Assembly: GCA_015067385.1 (NCBI GenBank) | Contig: SVMP01000042.1 | Span: 1-13,859, forward strand | Length of the DNA: 13,859 nucleotides | Direction of reading: 5' to 3' | From: Oscillospiraceae bacterium | GTDB taxonomy: Bacteria > Bacillota > Clostridia > Oscillospirales > UBA644 | In this document: one piece after another, positions 6,907 through 13,859 of the stretch | Numbering within the stretch: the stretch's first letter is position 1 | Layout of the letters: each line of letters begins with the position of its first letter | Notes under the pieces: model-generated | The model's input: the letters and a program-made list of their open reading frames with translations, nothing else | Told to the model about the DNA's origin: nothing | Databases searched by the model: none | Position numbers and translations under genes: made by a program

Positions 6907-9198
6907 TTATTTTGAGAATCTGATGTTTTTAACCTCGTACGGTTTGATCTCAACAGAAAGCTCTCCGTTGAATTCTATCCATTTTTCCGCTTCCATCAAG
7001 CCGTCGGTATATGCGTATTTAACATACTCCGAGGGTACTGTTATTTTAGCGGTCTTTGTTTCGGAAAGTCCGGTGTATATACGTAAAAATACATCGTTAT
7101 CCACTTTCCTCATCGCTGAAATATATGCGTTTTTAACGCTCCAATCGGAATTGATGTCCTCTGAGGCTTCAATTATAGGCGCGTTGAACTGCAAAGCGTT
7201 CTCCCAAAGAATGCAGTCGCTGTCTTTTCCGTGCGGAACGATAGCGTAATCTACGGCATACGAGTTTCCGACGTTGTACGAAAGATCGCTATCGCACTTG
7301 TATTCCATCGCAACGGAGCGGAATAATGTTGTCATCATAATTCCGTTTTCGCAGTTGTTTGCAGGTAATCCTCTGTTTAAAAGGGCTATGCCGACACCGT
7401 TCTCGTCAGACGTATCGATAAAACGCTCAGCAGGCTGAGGTCCTTCGCCTCGATTGACGATAGCGTACGGTATCTGATGCCTTATTATATCGGAACTTTT
7501 TACGGGGAACGCCGTTCTTAGCCTTGTTCTTTTGGTATTGTTCGTAAATTCCATGTGATACTCTATTCTCGGAGTATCTTTTGCAAAAGTTACGGTTACA
7601 GTAAAAGGGATCTTGCTTATCCAATGGCTGTGACAGCCCGTTTGAACGATGCGAAGACCGTCTTCTCCGTATGATACGGCTTCTGCGGACTGTACGGAAT
7701 TTGCTGCCATCTGTACGTTTCTGTGGGTCGGCAGATCTCTGCGGTCGTATGGGTCGGGGATATTAACAGAGTAGATCTGATGGTACCCTTCCCATGGATA
7801 TTCAAATTCGACCCAGTTGTCGCCGTTGTCTGCTTGAACCTGCGTGCTTCCGAATGGTATTGCAGGAGCCCCGACAAGCTCTTTGCCGCTTGCCTTTTCA
7901 ATGAGCGAGGTTATATAACCCTGAGAATTTATGGTTGCAATATAAAAACTGTTTTCGTAGGTGCAGGGAAGGTCGGTTTTTGTTCCCTCAAGCGTTTTTT
8001 GCTCAAGATGAGAAAACGCTTCGGCGGAATATTTTTTAACATCTCCGTTCTCTTCCCTGATTCCGTTTACGGAAAAATTCAGAGTGTTGAACGGCTTCTT
8101 TTTACCGTTTGCAAGATCAGAGCCTATTTTTTCAAGCTCTTCTTCTTTTTCTGCATATTCTTCCATGCATTGAACAACGCTTTCGTTGCAGATCGTTCCG
8201 CAAATTATGTCATGGAACTGATTTTTAAGCGTAAGCTTCCACACAGGGTCAAAGTCAACGCTCTTGTCCTGCAGAACGGAAACCGTTTCAAACGCACAAA
8301 GCTTGTTTTCCATTCGTCTGTTCGCAAGCTTTATCTGTATGTTTGTTGCAAAAGAACCTTTAAGCGCCGAAATAAATTCGCCCTCATAAACAGCTTTTTC
8401 CGAAAAATCTATATCCGCAAAAGCTTCTTCAAACGAGGAGAACTTCATTGTCGGAAGATCTTCGCGTTTGTTCATCTCTCTTACGATTTCGGGCGCCGCC
8501 TTGCACGGCATACACATATCTCCGCCTACGGGCATTATCTGACTGTCTTCGCCGCACCGTTCTTCGTTCTTTTTCATCAATGAACGAATTCCGTTCGACG
8601 TCGCATCAGACCAGCTCACTTCTTCTGCGTTTATCTTTTCCGCATTTCCGAAAAACAGACCGCCGTAAGATGTACTCATCCAATGCGTGTTGAGCTCAGT
8701 GCCGTCAACGCCTTTCCAGCGGAAGTTTTCAATATCAAAAGATCTTTCCATACATCTGCTGAAGGTATAACCGTTGTAGCCGCACTGCTTTATTATCTGC
8801 GGAAGATTTGCGTTATGCCCCCAACAGTCTGCAATATAAGCTGTTTCAGGCTCGTATCCGACAGTTTCTTTTAACACTTTCCTGCCGTAATATGCCTGCA
8901 TGTAGATGCTCTCGCCCAAAGGCATGGACATATCGGGAACGGCATAGAAGCCCGGTGCAAAATGAAGCTGTCCGTTTTTGGTGAGCTTCTTCAATATATC
9001 TCTTTTTTCGGGATGCGTCTTCCAGTATCCGTCAAAGAAATATGCCTGTTCAACAGTAAACGTAAAATCTTCGTTTTCCTGCATTATCTCTATTGCTCTG
9101 TCTAAAATTCGTGTCGCAAATTCCGTATACCATGATTCGGGATGAAGATACGCTATATCATGGTGAAATGTCGGTATAAGATGAAGTTTCTTGTTCAT
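6907..9198 (-). CDS. Glycoside hydrolase family 38 alpha-mannosidase-like enzyme
   Basis: A 763-residue retaining glycosidase of family GH38, expected to release alpha-linked mannose from oligosaccharides with a zinc-dependent mechanism. The catalytic zinc site is visible: His12 and Asp14 in FHHDIAYL, the nucleophile Asp124 in YIADCWGHNANLPQI, and His329 in NQFHDIICGT. The N-terminal catalytic domain covers about residues 1-270, the helical middle domain about 270-360, and the beta-rich C-terminal region the rest. No signal peptide is present, so it works in the cytosol on imported material. It directly follows the solute-binding-protein array (27-base gap), which suggests its substrate is what they capture. 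The residue after the zinc motif that is usually Trp (HxDxxW) is Tyr17, as in a divergent GH38 subgroup, so the exact linkage or sugar is uncertain. Confidence 0.9.
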   Translation of the reverse strand: MNKKLHLIPTFHHDIAYLHPESWYTEFATRILDRAIEIMQENEDFTFTVEQAYFFDGYWKTHPEKRDILKKLTKNGQLHFAPGFYAVPDMSMPLGESIYMQAYYGRKVLKETVGYEPETAYIADCWGHNANLPQIIKQCGYNGYTFSRCMERSFDIENFRWKGVDGTELNTHWMSTSYGGLFFGNAEKINAEEVSWSDATSNGIRSLMKKNEERCGEDSQIMPVGGDMCMPCKAAPEIVREMNKREDLPTMKFSSFEEAFADIDFSEKAVYEGEFISALKGSFATNIQIKLANRRMENKLCAFETVSVLQDKSVDFDPVWKLTLKNQFHDIICGTICNESVVQCMEEYAEKEEELEKIGSDLANGKKKPFNTLNFSVNGIREENGDVKKYSAEAFSHLEQKTLEGTKTDLPCTYENSFYIATINSQGYITSLIEKASGKELVGAPAIPFGSTQVQADNGDNWVEFEYPWEGYHQIYSVNIPDPYDRRDLPTHRNVQMAANSVQSAEAVSYGEDGLRIVQTGCHSHWISKIPFTVTVTFAKDTPRIEYHMEFTNNTKRTRLRTAFPVKSSDIIRHQIPYAIVNRGEGPQPAERFIDTSDENGVGIALLNRGLPANNCENGIMMTTLFRSVAMEYKCDSDLSYNVGNSYAVDYAIVPHGKDSDCILWENALQFNAPIIEASEDINSDWSVKNAYISAMRKVDNDVFLRIYTGLSETKTAKITVPSEYVKYAYTDGLMEAEKWIEFNGELSVEIKPYEVKNIRFSK

Positions 9199-9225
9199 GA
9201 TCGTAATTCTCTTAATTAAAATCGT

Positions 9226-10626
9226 TTATTCAAGATAGTCGTTGTAAAACTTGTCGAGAGATGCCTGAACTTTATCGGCTATAGATTCGAGTGCTTCGGT
9301 TGCCGATATCTTTCCTTTTGTTACATCCATGATTTTCGGGTAAATGACATCGGAGAACGGGGTGTATATCGTGTAGTCAAAGAACGCTTCGTCTCTTATT
9401 ACTTGGAAGCATTCAAAAGATTCGTTTGAGAAGAATGTTGATCTCTTAAAATCATCCTGCCATGTTTCAACAGTGTCGCCGGGGAGGGGTTGGAACATAT
9501 AGGGAAGAAGAAGTTCCTGAACCTCGATATCTGTGTTTATCGGAGCATAGAAAAATCTTGAGTTATAAGAAAAAGACGTTCTCGCAAGGTTGCCGTCGGG
9601 GTTGCTCGGTCCTTGGGGGAAGTATATCCATTCGTACGCTTCCTGCATTTTGTATGCAAGATTCTCACGGCCCTCGTCCGAAAGACCGAGATGGGTAAAT
9701 TCAACGAAAAACGCACGTCTGTTTTCGACGAACGGCTCTATGTTCTGTCTGTCGCCGCCGTTGCAGATAAGCTGTCTTTCGGCAAGACTTCCTATGAATT
9801 CCAAAGCTTCAAGCGCTTCCTTTGTGTTCAAAGTATAAGTAAGTCTGCCGTCTTCGCCTTTCGTTACGATCCTTGCATTGTTTGAGAATAAAGCCGCAAA
9901 TTCAAGGTACGGTTCACTTGTGTATGCAAGAGCATAGGTGTGCTTATTTTCATCGGGATCGGACGTATCGTTTATAACTTCACACATCTGTTCAAGCGCA
10001 GCCCATGTCCATTCACCCTGTTCGTTAAGTTCGTGGGGAGACGTTTGTTGGTATGTTGAAATAACTCTCGGATTAAACCACATCGCAGGCATTGTGTCTG
10101 CTGCAGGGAAGCCCCAATAGTACGCGATTATCGCATAGTAGTCATCGCCGAAAAGACCTGCATTGAGAGCTTCGGGTGTTCCGAAAAGCCCGGAGTGAAG
10201 GTCTATGTCCATGTCGGAAAAGGGAATGAAGTATCCCTGCTGAAGAGGTCCTCTTTGAATGTGATGCATTACGGTGAACATAAGGTCCGCATACTTGAGA
10301 TTAGCCACAAGAAGCGTTTGAAAACGGCCTATGTCGCATCCGTCAATGAGAGATATTTTAACATTGAACTTGTCTTCCGTTTCTTTGTACCTTTGCAAAA
10401 GCTGGTCGGCTCTCGCTGTACTACCTGATTCCGGGTTCAACGGATACTGTCCGCCATGAGATAAAGCAGCAATTATGAACTCATAACCCAAAAGGTCAAT
10501 GTCTTCTTTATCGATAGACGGATCATATTCGGGAATGTTCTCTTCGGCCGTTGTCGCGCATGCAGTAAAAATCATGAACAACACCGTTACGAGCGATAGG
10601 ACTTTTAATAATCTGCTTTTTCTCAT
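9226..10626 (-). CDS. Sugar-type extracellular solute-binding lipoprotein, copy 1 (subtype A)
   Basis: A 466-residue secreted lipoprotein with the layout of carbohydrate ABC-transporter binding proteins. A basic N-terminus and hydrophobic stretch lead to the lipobox FTAC (lipidated Cys23), then a short linker and two alpha/beta lobes. Family-like segments are GYEFIIA (48-54), KYADLM (111-116), MPAMWFNPRVIS (179-190), GEWTWAALEQMC (204-215), TKEALEALEFIGSLAER (268-284) and the FVENRRAFF small-residue loop (299-307). It ends in SLDKFYNDYLE, shared by all four copies. Its signal peptide differs from that of copies 2 and 3, but its centre is very close to copy 3 (73 of 85 residues identical over residues 232-316 by hand alignment). 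An AAGGAGA site precedes the ATG. It lies next to the GH38 gene; the bound sugar is not known. Confidence 0.87.
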   Translation of the reverse strand: MRKSRLLKVLSLVTVLFMIFTACATTAEENIPEYDPSIDKEDIDLLGYEFIIAALSHGGQYPLNPESGSTARADQLLQRYKETEDKFNVKISLIDGCDIGRFQTLLVANLKYADLMFTVMHHIQRGPLQQGYFIPFSDMDIDLHSGLFGTPEALNAGLFGDDYYAIIAYYWGFPAADTMPAMWFNPRVISTYQQTSPHELNEQGEWTWAALEQMCEVINDTSDPDENKHTYALAYTSEPYLEFAALFSNNARIVTKGEDGRLTYTLNTKEALEALEFIGSLAERQLICNGGDRQNIEPFVENRRAFFVEFTHLGLSDEGRENLAYKMQEAYEWIYFPQGPSNPDGNLARTSFSYNSRFFYAPINTDIEVQELLLPYMFQPLPGDTVETWQDDFKRSTFFSNESFECFQVIRDEAFFDYTIYTPFSDVIYPKIMDVTKGKISATEALESIADKVQASLDKFYNDYLE

Positions 10627-10642
10627 GGTTAAGTCTCCTTTT

Positions 10643-12040
10643 TTAGTCTAAATAATCGTTGTAAAGCTTGTCGAGAGAGGCCTGGATGGACTGTTCCATA
10701 CCTTCGAGAGCTTCCGATGCGGTGATCGAGCCCATTGTAACCTTTGAAAGATTGCTGTTCAATTCAGAGTACGGAATGTACGGAGCATAATCGTAGAACG
10801 CATCGTCTCTGATCGTCTGGAAATAGTCGAATGATTCTTTGGTGAAGAAATTGTTTCTTTCAAGTTCATCCTGCCAGTCTTCCGCTGTCTCGCCGGGAAG
10901 CGGCTGGAAAAGATAAGGAAGAACCAGAGAGTGTACTTCTGCGTCGGAGTTGGTCGGAGCATAGTAGAATCTTGAATGGTATGAGTATGCTGTTCTTGAC
11001 ATCGTCGGGTCGTAGCTCGGTCCGGTGGGGAACAGTATCCATTCGTAAGCACCGTCCATGTTGTACGCAAGGCCGTTCTCGTTTTCCGATGCAAGACCTA
11101 TCTGAGTGTACTGCATAAAGAATGCAAGTTTGTTATCGACAAAATCCGAAACATCCTGATTGTCTTTGCCTTTGGCATCCTTGATAAGCTTTCTCTCGTT
11201 AAGGCCCTTGATAAATTCAAGCGCTTCTTCCGCATTCTTGGATCTCAAAGAGTATCTGAGTCTTCCGTCGCTTTCTTTTGTAACGATCCTTGCACTGTTC
11301 GAGAAAAGAGCGCCGAGCTCGATAAACGGTTCGCTCAGGTTTGCTATTGCGTATACATGATCCTCTGAATCGGGGGCTGATGTGTCGTTTATCGCTTCGC
11401 ACATATCTTCAAAGGTTGCCCATACCCATTCGCCCTGCTCGTCAAGCTCGTGGGGAGAAGTCTGCTGATATTCCGAGATAACTGCGGGGTTAAACCACAT
11501 CGCAGGCATTACGTACGGAGAGGGGAGACCCCAGTAATAAGATATTATCGAATAATATTTCCCGTCAAAGCATCCTACGTCGAGCATACCCGGAGTTCCG
11601 TAAATACCCGATTCGAAATCAAGACCCATATCGGAAAAAGGCAGGAAATAACCGTTCTGAACATATCTTCCGTTTACCATTTCCGCCGACTGAGCGATGA
11701 TGAGGTCCGAATATTTCATGCCTGCGGCATACTGCGCCATGAAATTTGAAAGACTGCAGTCTTCAGTAACTGTTAATTTGATGTTGAACTCTTTTTCGGT
11801 GTCCTTATATCTCTGAAGGAGCTTGTCACCTCTTGAATCAGAACCGGGTTCGGGCAAAAGCTGAACTCTGCCGCCGCCGTGCGCACCTGCGGCGATAATA
11901 TATTCGTAACCCAAAAGGTCAATGCCACCCAAGTCGATATCTCCGTTATATTCGGGGACTATTTCTGGCTCTGCTGTTGAACATGCTGTAAGAATAAATG
12001 TTAATGCCAATATTAATGCTGCTATTTTAAACGGTTTCAT
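10643..12040 (-). CDS. Sugar-type extracellular solute-binding lipoprotein, copy 2 (subtype B)
   Basis: A 465-residue paralogue with signal peptide and lipobox LTAC (lipidated Cys20), followed by the shared linker IVPEY and the same two-lobe binding-protein order of segments. It differs from copies 1 and 3 in the middle. It has the reading AEEALEFIKGLNERKLI, a longer loop KDAKGKDNQ, and FVDNKLAFFMQYTQIGLA where they have FVENRRAFF and EFTHLGLS. Its C-terminal 123 residues are closest to the partial copy 4 (91 of 123 identical by hand). A good AAGGAGA site precedes the ATG, and only 16 bases separate its stop from the copy 1 start. The changed loops line the region expected to face ligand, so a different but related ligand is plausible (inference). 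Confidence 0.87.
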   Translation of the reverse strand: MKPFKIAALILALTFILTACSTAEPEIVPEYNGDIDLGGIDLLGYEYIIAAGAHGGGRVQLLPEPGSDSRGDKLLQRYKDTEKEFNIKLTVTEDCSLSNFMAQYAAGMKYSDLIIAQSAEMVNGRYVQNGYFLPFSDMGLDFESGIYGTPGMLDVGCFDGKYYSIISYYWGLPSPYVMPAMWFNPAVISEYQQTSPHELDEQGEWVWATFEDMCEAINDTSAPDSEDHVYAIANLSEPFIELGALFSNSARIVTKESDGRLRYSLRSKNAEEALEFIKGLNERKLIKDAKGKDNQDVSDFVDNKLAFFMQYTQIGLASENENGLAYNMDGAYEWILFPTGPSYDPTMSRTAYSYHSRFYYAPTNSDAEVHSLVLPYLFQPLPGETAEDWQDELERNNFFTKESFDYFQTIRDDAFYDYAPYIPYSELNSNLSKVTMGSITASEALEGMEQSIQASLDKLYNDYLD

Positions 12041-12075
12041 TTTTTTCTCCTTATTCTCTATATCTCTATATTTGA
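12041..12075 (-). repeat. Spacer between copies 3 and 2 with an 8-base tandem duplication
   Basis: On the plus strand CTCTATAT occurs twice in direct succession (12056-12063 and 12064-12071). The homologous spacer before copy 3 (13462-13487) holds only one similar TCTATATC unit and is 9 bases shorter. The spacer carries the AAGGAGA ribosome binding site of copy 2. No promoter with acceptable spacing and no terminator hairpin were found in it. Confidence 0.5.
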
Positions 12076-13461
12076 TCAGTCGAGATAATCGTTGTAAAGT
12101 TCGTCAAGACTGCCTTGCATCTTGGGTTCAAGACTAATCAATGTTTCTGATGCGGATTTTCTGCCTTTTGTTACATCCAGAAGTGAAGACTGAAGCTCGG
12201 CATAGGGGATAAATCCCGTATAATCGTAAAAGGCTTCGTCTCTGAGTATCTGGAAATATTCAAAAGATTCGTTCGTGAAAAATGTGTTTCTCTCAAAATC
12301 GTCCTGCCAGTTTTCCTCTGTTTCTCCGGGAAGCGGTTGGAAAAGATAAGGAAGAAGTATGGACTGGATCTCGATGTCAGAGTTTATGGGAGCAAAGAAG
12401 CTGACTGAATGGTATGAGAACGATGTTCTCTGCTTTGAATCCATATCGCCGCTGGGACCTGTCGGGAAGTAAAGCCATTCATATGCTTCTTCCATTAAAT
12501 ATGAGAAGTTGCTTGTGCTTTCCGAGCTTAAACCGAGATGCGTAAATTCAAGGAAGAACGCACGCCTGTTTTCAACAAAGGGTGTGATGTTCTGTCTGTC
12601 TCCGCCGTCGCAGATAAGCTGTTTTTCCGCAAGTGAACGTGTAAAGGACAGTGCTTCAAGCGCCTCTTTACTGTTCAGCGCATACGTAAGTCTGCCGTCT
12701 GCACCTTTATTTACGATTCTTGCATTGTTTGAATAAAGCGCCGCAAACTCAAGATACGGTTCGCTTGTGTATGCAAGTGCGTAAACATGGTTCTCTTTGT
12801 TCGGGTCGGATGTGTCTCTTATTTCTTCACACATTTTTTCCAACGTGTCCCATGTCCATTCGCCCTGCTCGATGAGTTCGTGAGGGTTCGCCTGCTGATA
12901 GTTTGTAAGAACTCTCGGATTGAACCACATCGCAGGCATCGTGTACGGTGTCGGGAAGCCCCAGTAGTATGCGTTTACGGTGTAGTACTTGCCGTTGAAA
13001 AATCCCGATTCAAGCGCACCCGGTGTTCCGTACAGACCGGAATGAAGATCTATGTCCATGTCGGAAAACGCCATGCAGTAACCGTTCTGAACATATTTAC
13101 CGCCAAACATTCCCGCGCCGCTTTGAAGCATGAGGTCTGCATATCTTCTGTCTGCCGCAAATTCCGCTAAAAAGGTTTTGGGGTCGTTTGAGTTTTTGAC
13201 TGTTATGTCTACGTTGTACTTTTCTTCCGTGTCCTTATATCTCTGAAGAAGCTTGTCTCCTCTTACATCTGAACCCGGAACCGGATCCAGCGAAAGAGAA
13301 CTTGCACCTGCCGCTATTTTGAATTCATAGCCCATAAGGTCAATATCGTCCGAATTTTTATCGGGTTCGTATTCGGGAACGATCTCTTCTTTTGCCGTTG
13401 AACATGCACTGAAAACAGTTATCAATGCCAATATCAATGCTGTTACTTTTAACGGTTTCAT
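12076..13461 (-). CDS. Sugar-type extracellular solute-binding lipoprotein, copy 3 (mosaic, body of subtype A)
   Basis: A 461-residue paralogue with signal peptide and lipobox FSAC (lipidated Cys20). Its first 30 residues match copy 2 at 20 positions, and both share RGDKLLQRYKDTE, YVQNGY and the sequence just upstream of the ATG. From about FSDMDIDLHSG (residue 132) onward it follows copy 1 instead, sharing ALAYTSEPYLEFAAL, GGDRQNI, PFVENRRAFF and EFTHLGLS. The C-terminal part is intermediate. This pattern looks like recombination or gene conversion between neighbours. The RFY(Y/F)AP segment of copies 2 and 4 reads SFFAP here. An AAAGGGAGA site stands just before the ATG. Function as a lipid-anchored sugar receptor for an importer is inferred from fold signatures. 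The importer's membrane parts are not in the window. Confidence 0.87.
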   Translation of the reverse strand: MKPLKVTALILALITVFSACSTAKEEIVPEYEPDKNSDDIDLMGYEFKIAAGASSLSLDPVPGSDVRGDKLLQRYKDTEEKYNVDITVKNSNDPKTFLAEFAADRRYADLMLQSGAGMFGGKYVQNGYCMAFSDMDIDLHSGLYGTPGALESGFFNGKYYTVNAYYWGFPTPYTMPAMWFNPRVLTNYQQANPHELIEQGEWTWDTLEKMCEEIRDTSDPNKENHVYALAYTSEPYLEFAALYSNNARIVNKGADGRLTYALNSKEALEALSFTRSLAEKQLICDGGDRQNITPFVENRRAFFLEFTHLGLSSESTSNFSYLMEEAYEWLYFPTGPSGDMDSKQRTSFSYHSVSFFAPINSDIEIQSILLPYLFQPLPGETEENWQDDFERNTFFTNESFEYFQILRDEAFYDYTGFIPYAELQSSLLDVTKGRKSASETLISLEPKMQGSLDELYNDYLD

Positions 13462-13487
13462 TTTTTCTCCCTTTTTTCTATATCTGT

Positions 13488-13859
13488 TCAGTCAAGATAA
13501 TCGTTGTAAAGACTGTCAAGACTTGCCTGTATTTTCGATTCCATTGATTCCAATGCTTCCGATGCCGTTGTTTTGCCTGTTGACACGCCGGAGAGAACGG
13601 AACAAAGATCGTTATACGGAATATACGGCGCATAGTCGTAGAATGCGTCGTCTCTCATTTTAACATACTGCTCAAAAGATTCTTTTGTGAAGAAGTTGTT
13701 TCTTTCAAATTCATCCTGCCATGTATCTACGCTTTCGCCGGGAAGAGGCTGGAAAAGATACGGGAGGACGATACCGTGTATTTCGGGGTCGGAATTCGAA
13801 GGAGCAAAGTAAAATCTTGAATGGAACGAATACGCCGTCCTTGCCATCGTCGGATCGTA
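13488..13859 (-). CDS. Sugar-type extracellular solute-binding lipoprotein, copy 4 (subtype B, C-terminal part only)
   Basis: The frame is open to the right edge of the window. The visible 124 codons are only the C-terminal portion of a fourth paralogue, so the Met at 13845-13847 is internal. The peptide begins YDPTMARTAYSFHSRFYFAP and aligns without gaps to the end of copy 2, with 91 of 123 residues identical by hand count, ending in the shared SLDSLYNDYLD. It carries the subtype B markers NNFFTKESF and RDDAFYDYAPYIPY. A 26-base spacer separates it from copy 3. As the promoter-proximal visible member, it shows the array continues upstream. Length, signal peptide and further copies lie outside the window. 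Confidence 0.85.
   Translation of the reverse strand, partial: YDPTMARTAYSFHSRFYFAPSNSDPEIHGIVLPYLFQPLPGESVDTWQDEFERNNFFTKESFEQYVKMRDDAFYDYAPYIPYNDLCSVLSGVSTGKTTASEALESMESKIQASLDSLYNDYLD

Larger units (their letters stand above)
9226..13859 (-). repeat. Tandem array of at least four paralogous solute-binding-protein genes
   Basis: Four homologous genes of about 1.4 kb stand head to tail on the minus strand with spacers of 16, 35 and 26 bases. Homology is visible at DNA level, for example 9698-9785 against 12547-12634 and the 3' ends around GATAATCGTTGTAAA in three of the copies (GATAGTCGTTGTAAA in copy 1 and AATAATCGTTGTAAA in copy 2 are the closest variants). The copies are diverged, so the duplications are not recent. 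No permease, ATPase, transposase or regulator lies between them. Confidence 0.85.

Noticed and set aside
7723..8583. A 286-codon plus-strand open frame
   Set aside because: It is antisense to the GH38 gene, rich in Phe, Arg and Cys as expected of a complement frame, with no domain and no ribosome binding site.
9199..9240. A possible promoter for the GH38 gene (TTGAAT, 17 bases, AGAATT)
   Set aside because: The -10 element matches the consensus at too few positions, and no terminator separates the gene from copy 1, so read-through is the simpler explanation.
12041..12110. A possible promoter on the minus strand before copy 2 (TTTACA and TATAGA)
   Set aside because: The spacing is 22 bases, too long for sigma-A. 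The same arrangement recurs before copy 3 because the TTTACA belongs to the conserved C-terminal Leu-Tyr-Asn codons.
13488..13847. Reading copy 4 as a complete 119-residue protein starting at 13847
   Set aside because: The frame stays open to the window edge and the four codons before this Met (Tyr-Asp-Pro-Thr) match copy 2, so the Met is internal and the gene is merely cut by the window.
9226..13859. An insertion sequence or phage structure behind the repeated genes
   Set aside because: No transposase, integrase, terminal inverted repeats or target duplications were seen; the repetition is fully explained by diverged paralogous coding sequences.

Overview
The window looks like a chromosomal segment of a low-to-moderate GC, Gram-positive anaerobe of the Clostridia (inference). 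The grounds are a SpoVB/MurJ-like flippase, strong AAGGAGA-type ribosome binding sites, the cysteine desulfurase-thiI gene pair usual in Firmicutes, lipoprotein-type solute-binding proteins and a clostridial-looking alpha-mannosidase. No rRNA, tRNA, CRISPR, insertion sequence or phage gene was seen. The window is almost fully coding, with no gene-free stretch longer than about 100 bases.

Plus strand, 1-2850: the 3' part of a multi-spanning flippase of the SpoVB/polysaccharide-export superfamily is cut by the left edge. A near-consensus sigma-A promoter lies inside its last codons, followed by a terminator-like hairpin in the short intergenic leader. After that comes a tightly overlapping three-gene unit: a sugar phosphate isomerase/epimerase-like TIM barrel and two different GNAT acetyltransferases. 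A hairpin usable in both directions separates this unit from the convergent minus-strand genes.

Minus strand, 13859 down to 2847: nine genes run head to tail with gaps of 35 bases or less, or with overlaps. In transcription order they are four tandem paralogous solute-binding lipoproteins (the first cut by the right edge), a cytosolic GH38 alpha-mannosidase, RmuC, a cysteine desulfurase, ThiI and a stand-alone CinA C-terminal (PncC-type) amidohydrolase. No terminator was recognised between any of them, so a sugar-capture module appears to run directly into sulfur-transfer, tRNA-modification and DNA-maintenance genes. The cysteine desulfurase would supply persulfide sulfur to ThiI for s4U in tRNA and/or the thiazole of thiamine.

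The most distinctive feature is the solute-binding-protein array. It has at least four members, no permease or ATPase between them, and members that fall by eye into two alternating subtypes (B-A-B-A in transcription order). The second full-length copy appears mosaic, with an N-terminus like one subtype and a body like the other. The adjacent GH38 enzyme suggests mannose-containing ligands, but this is inference from neighbourhood only.
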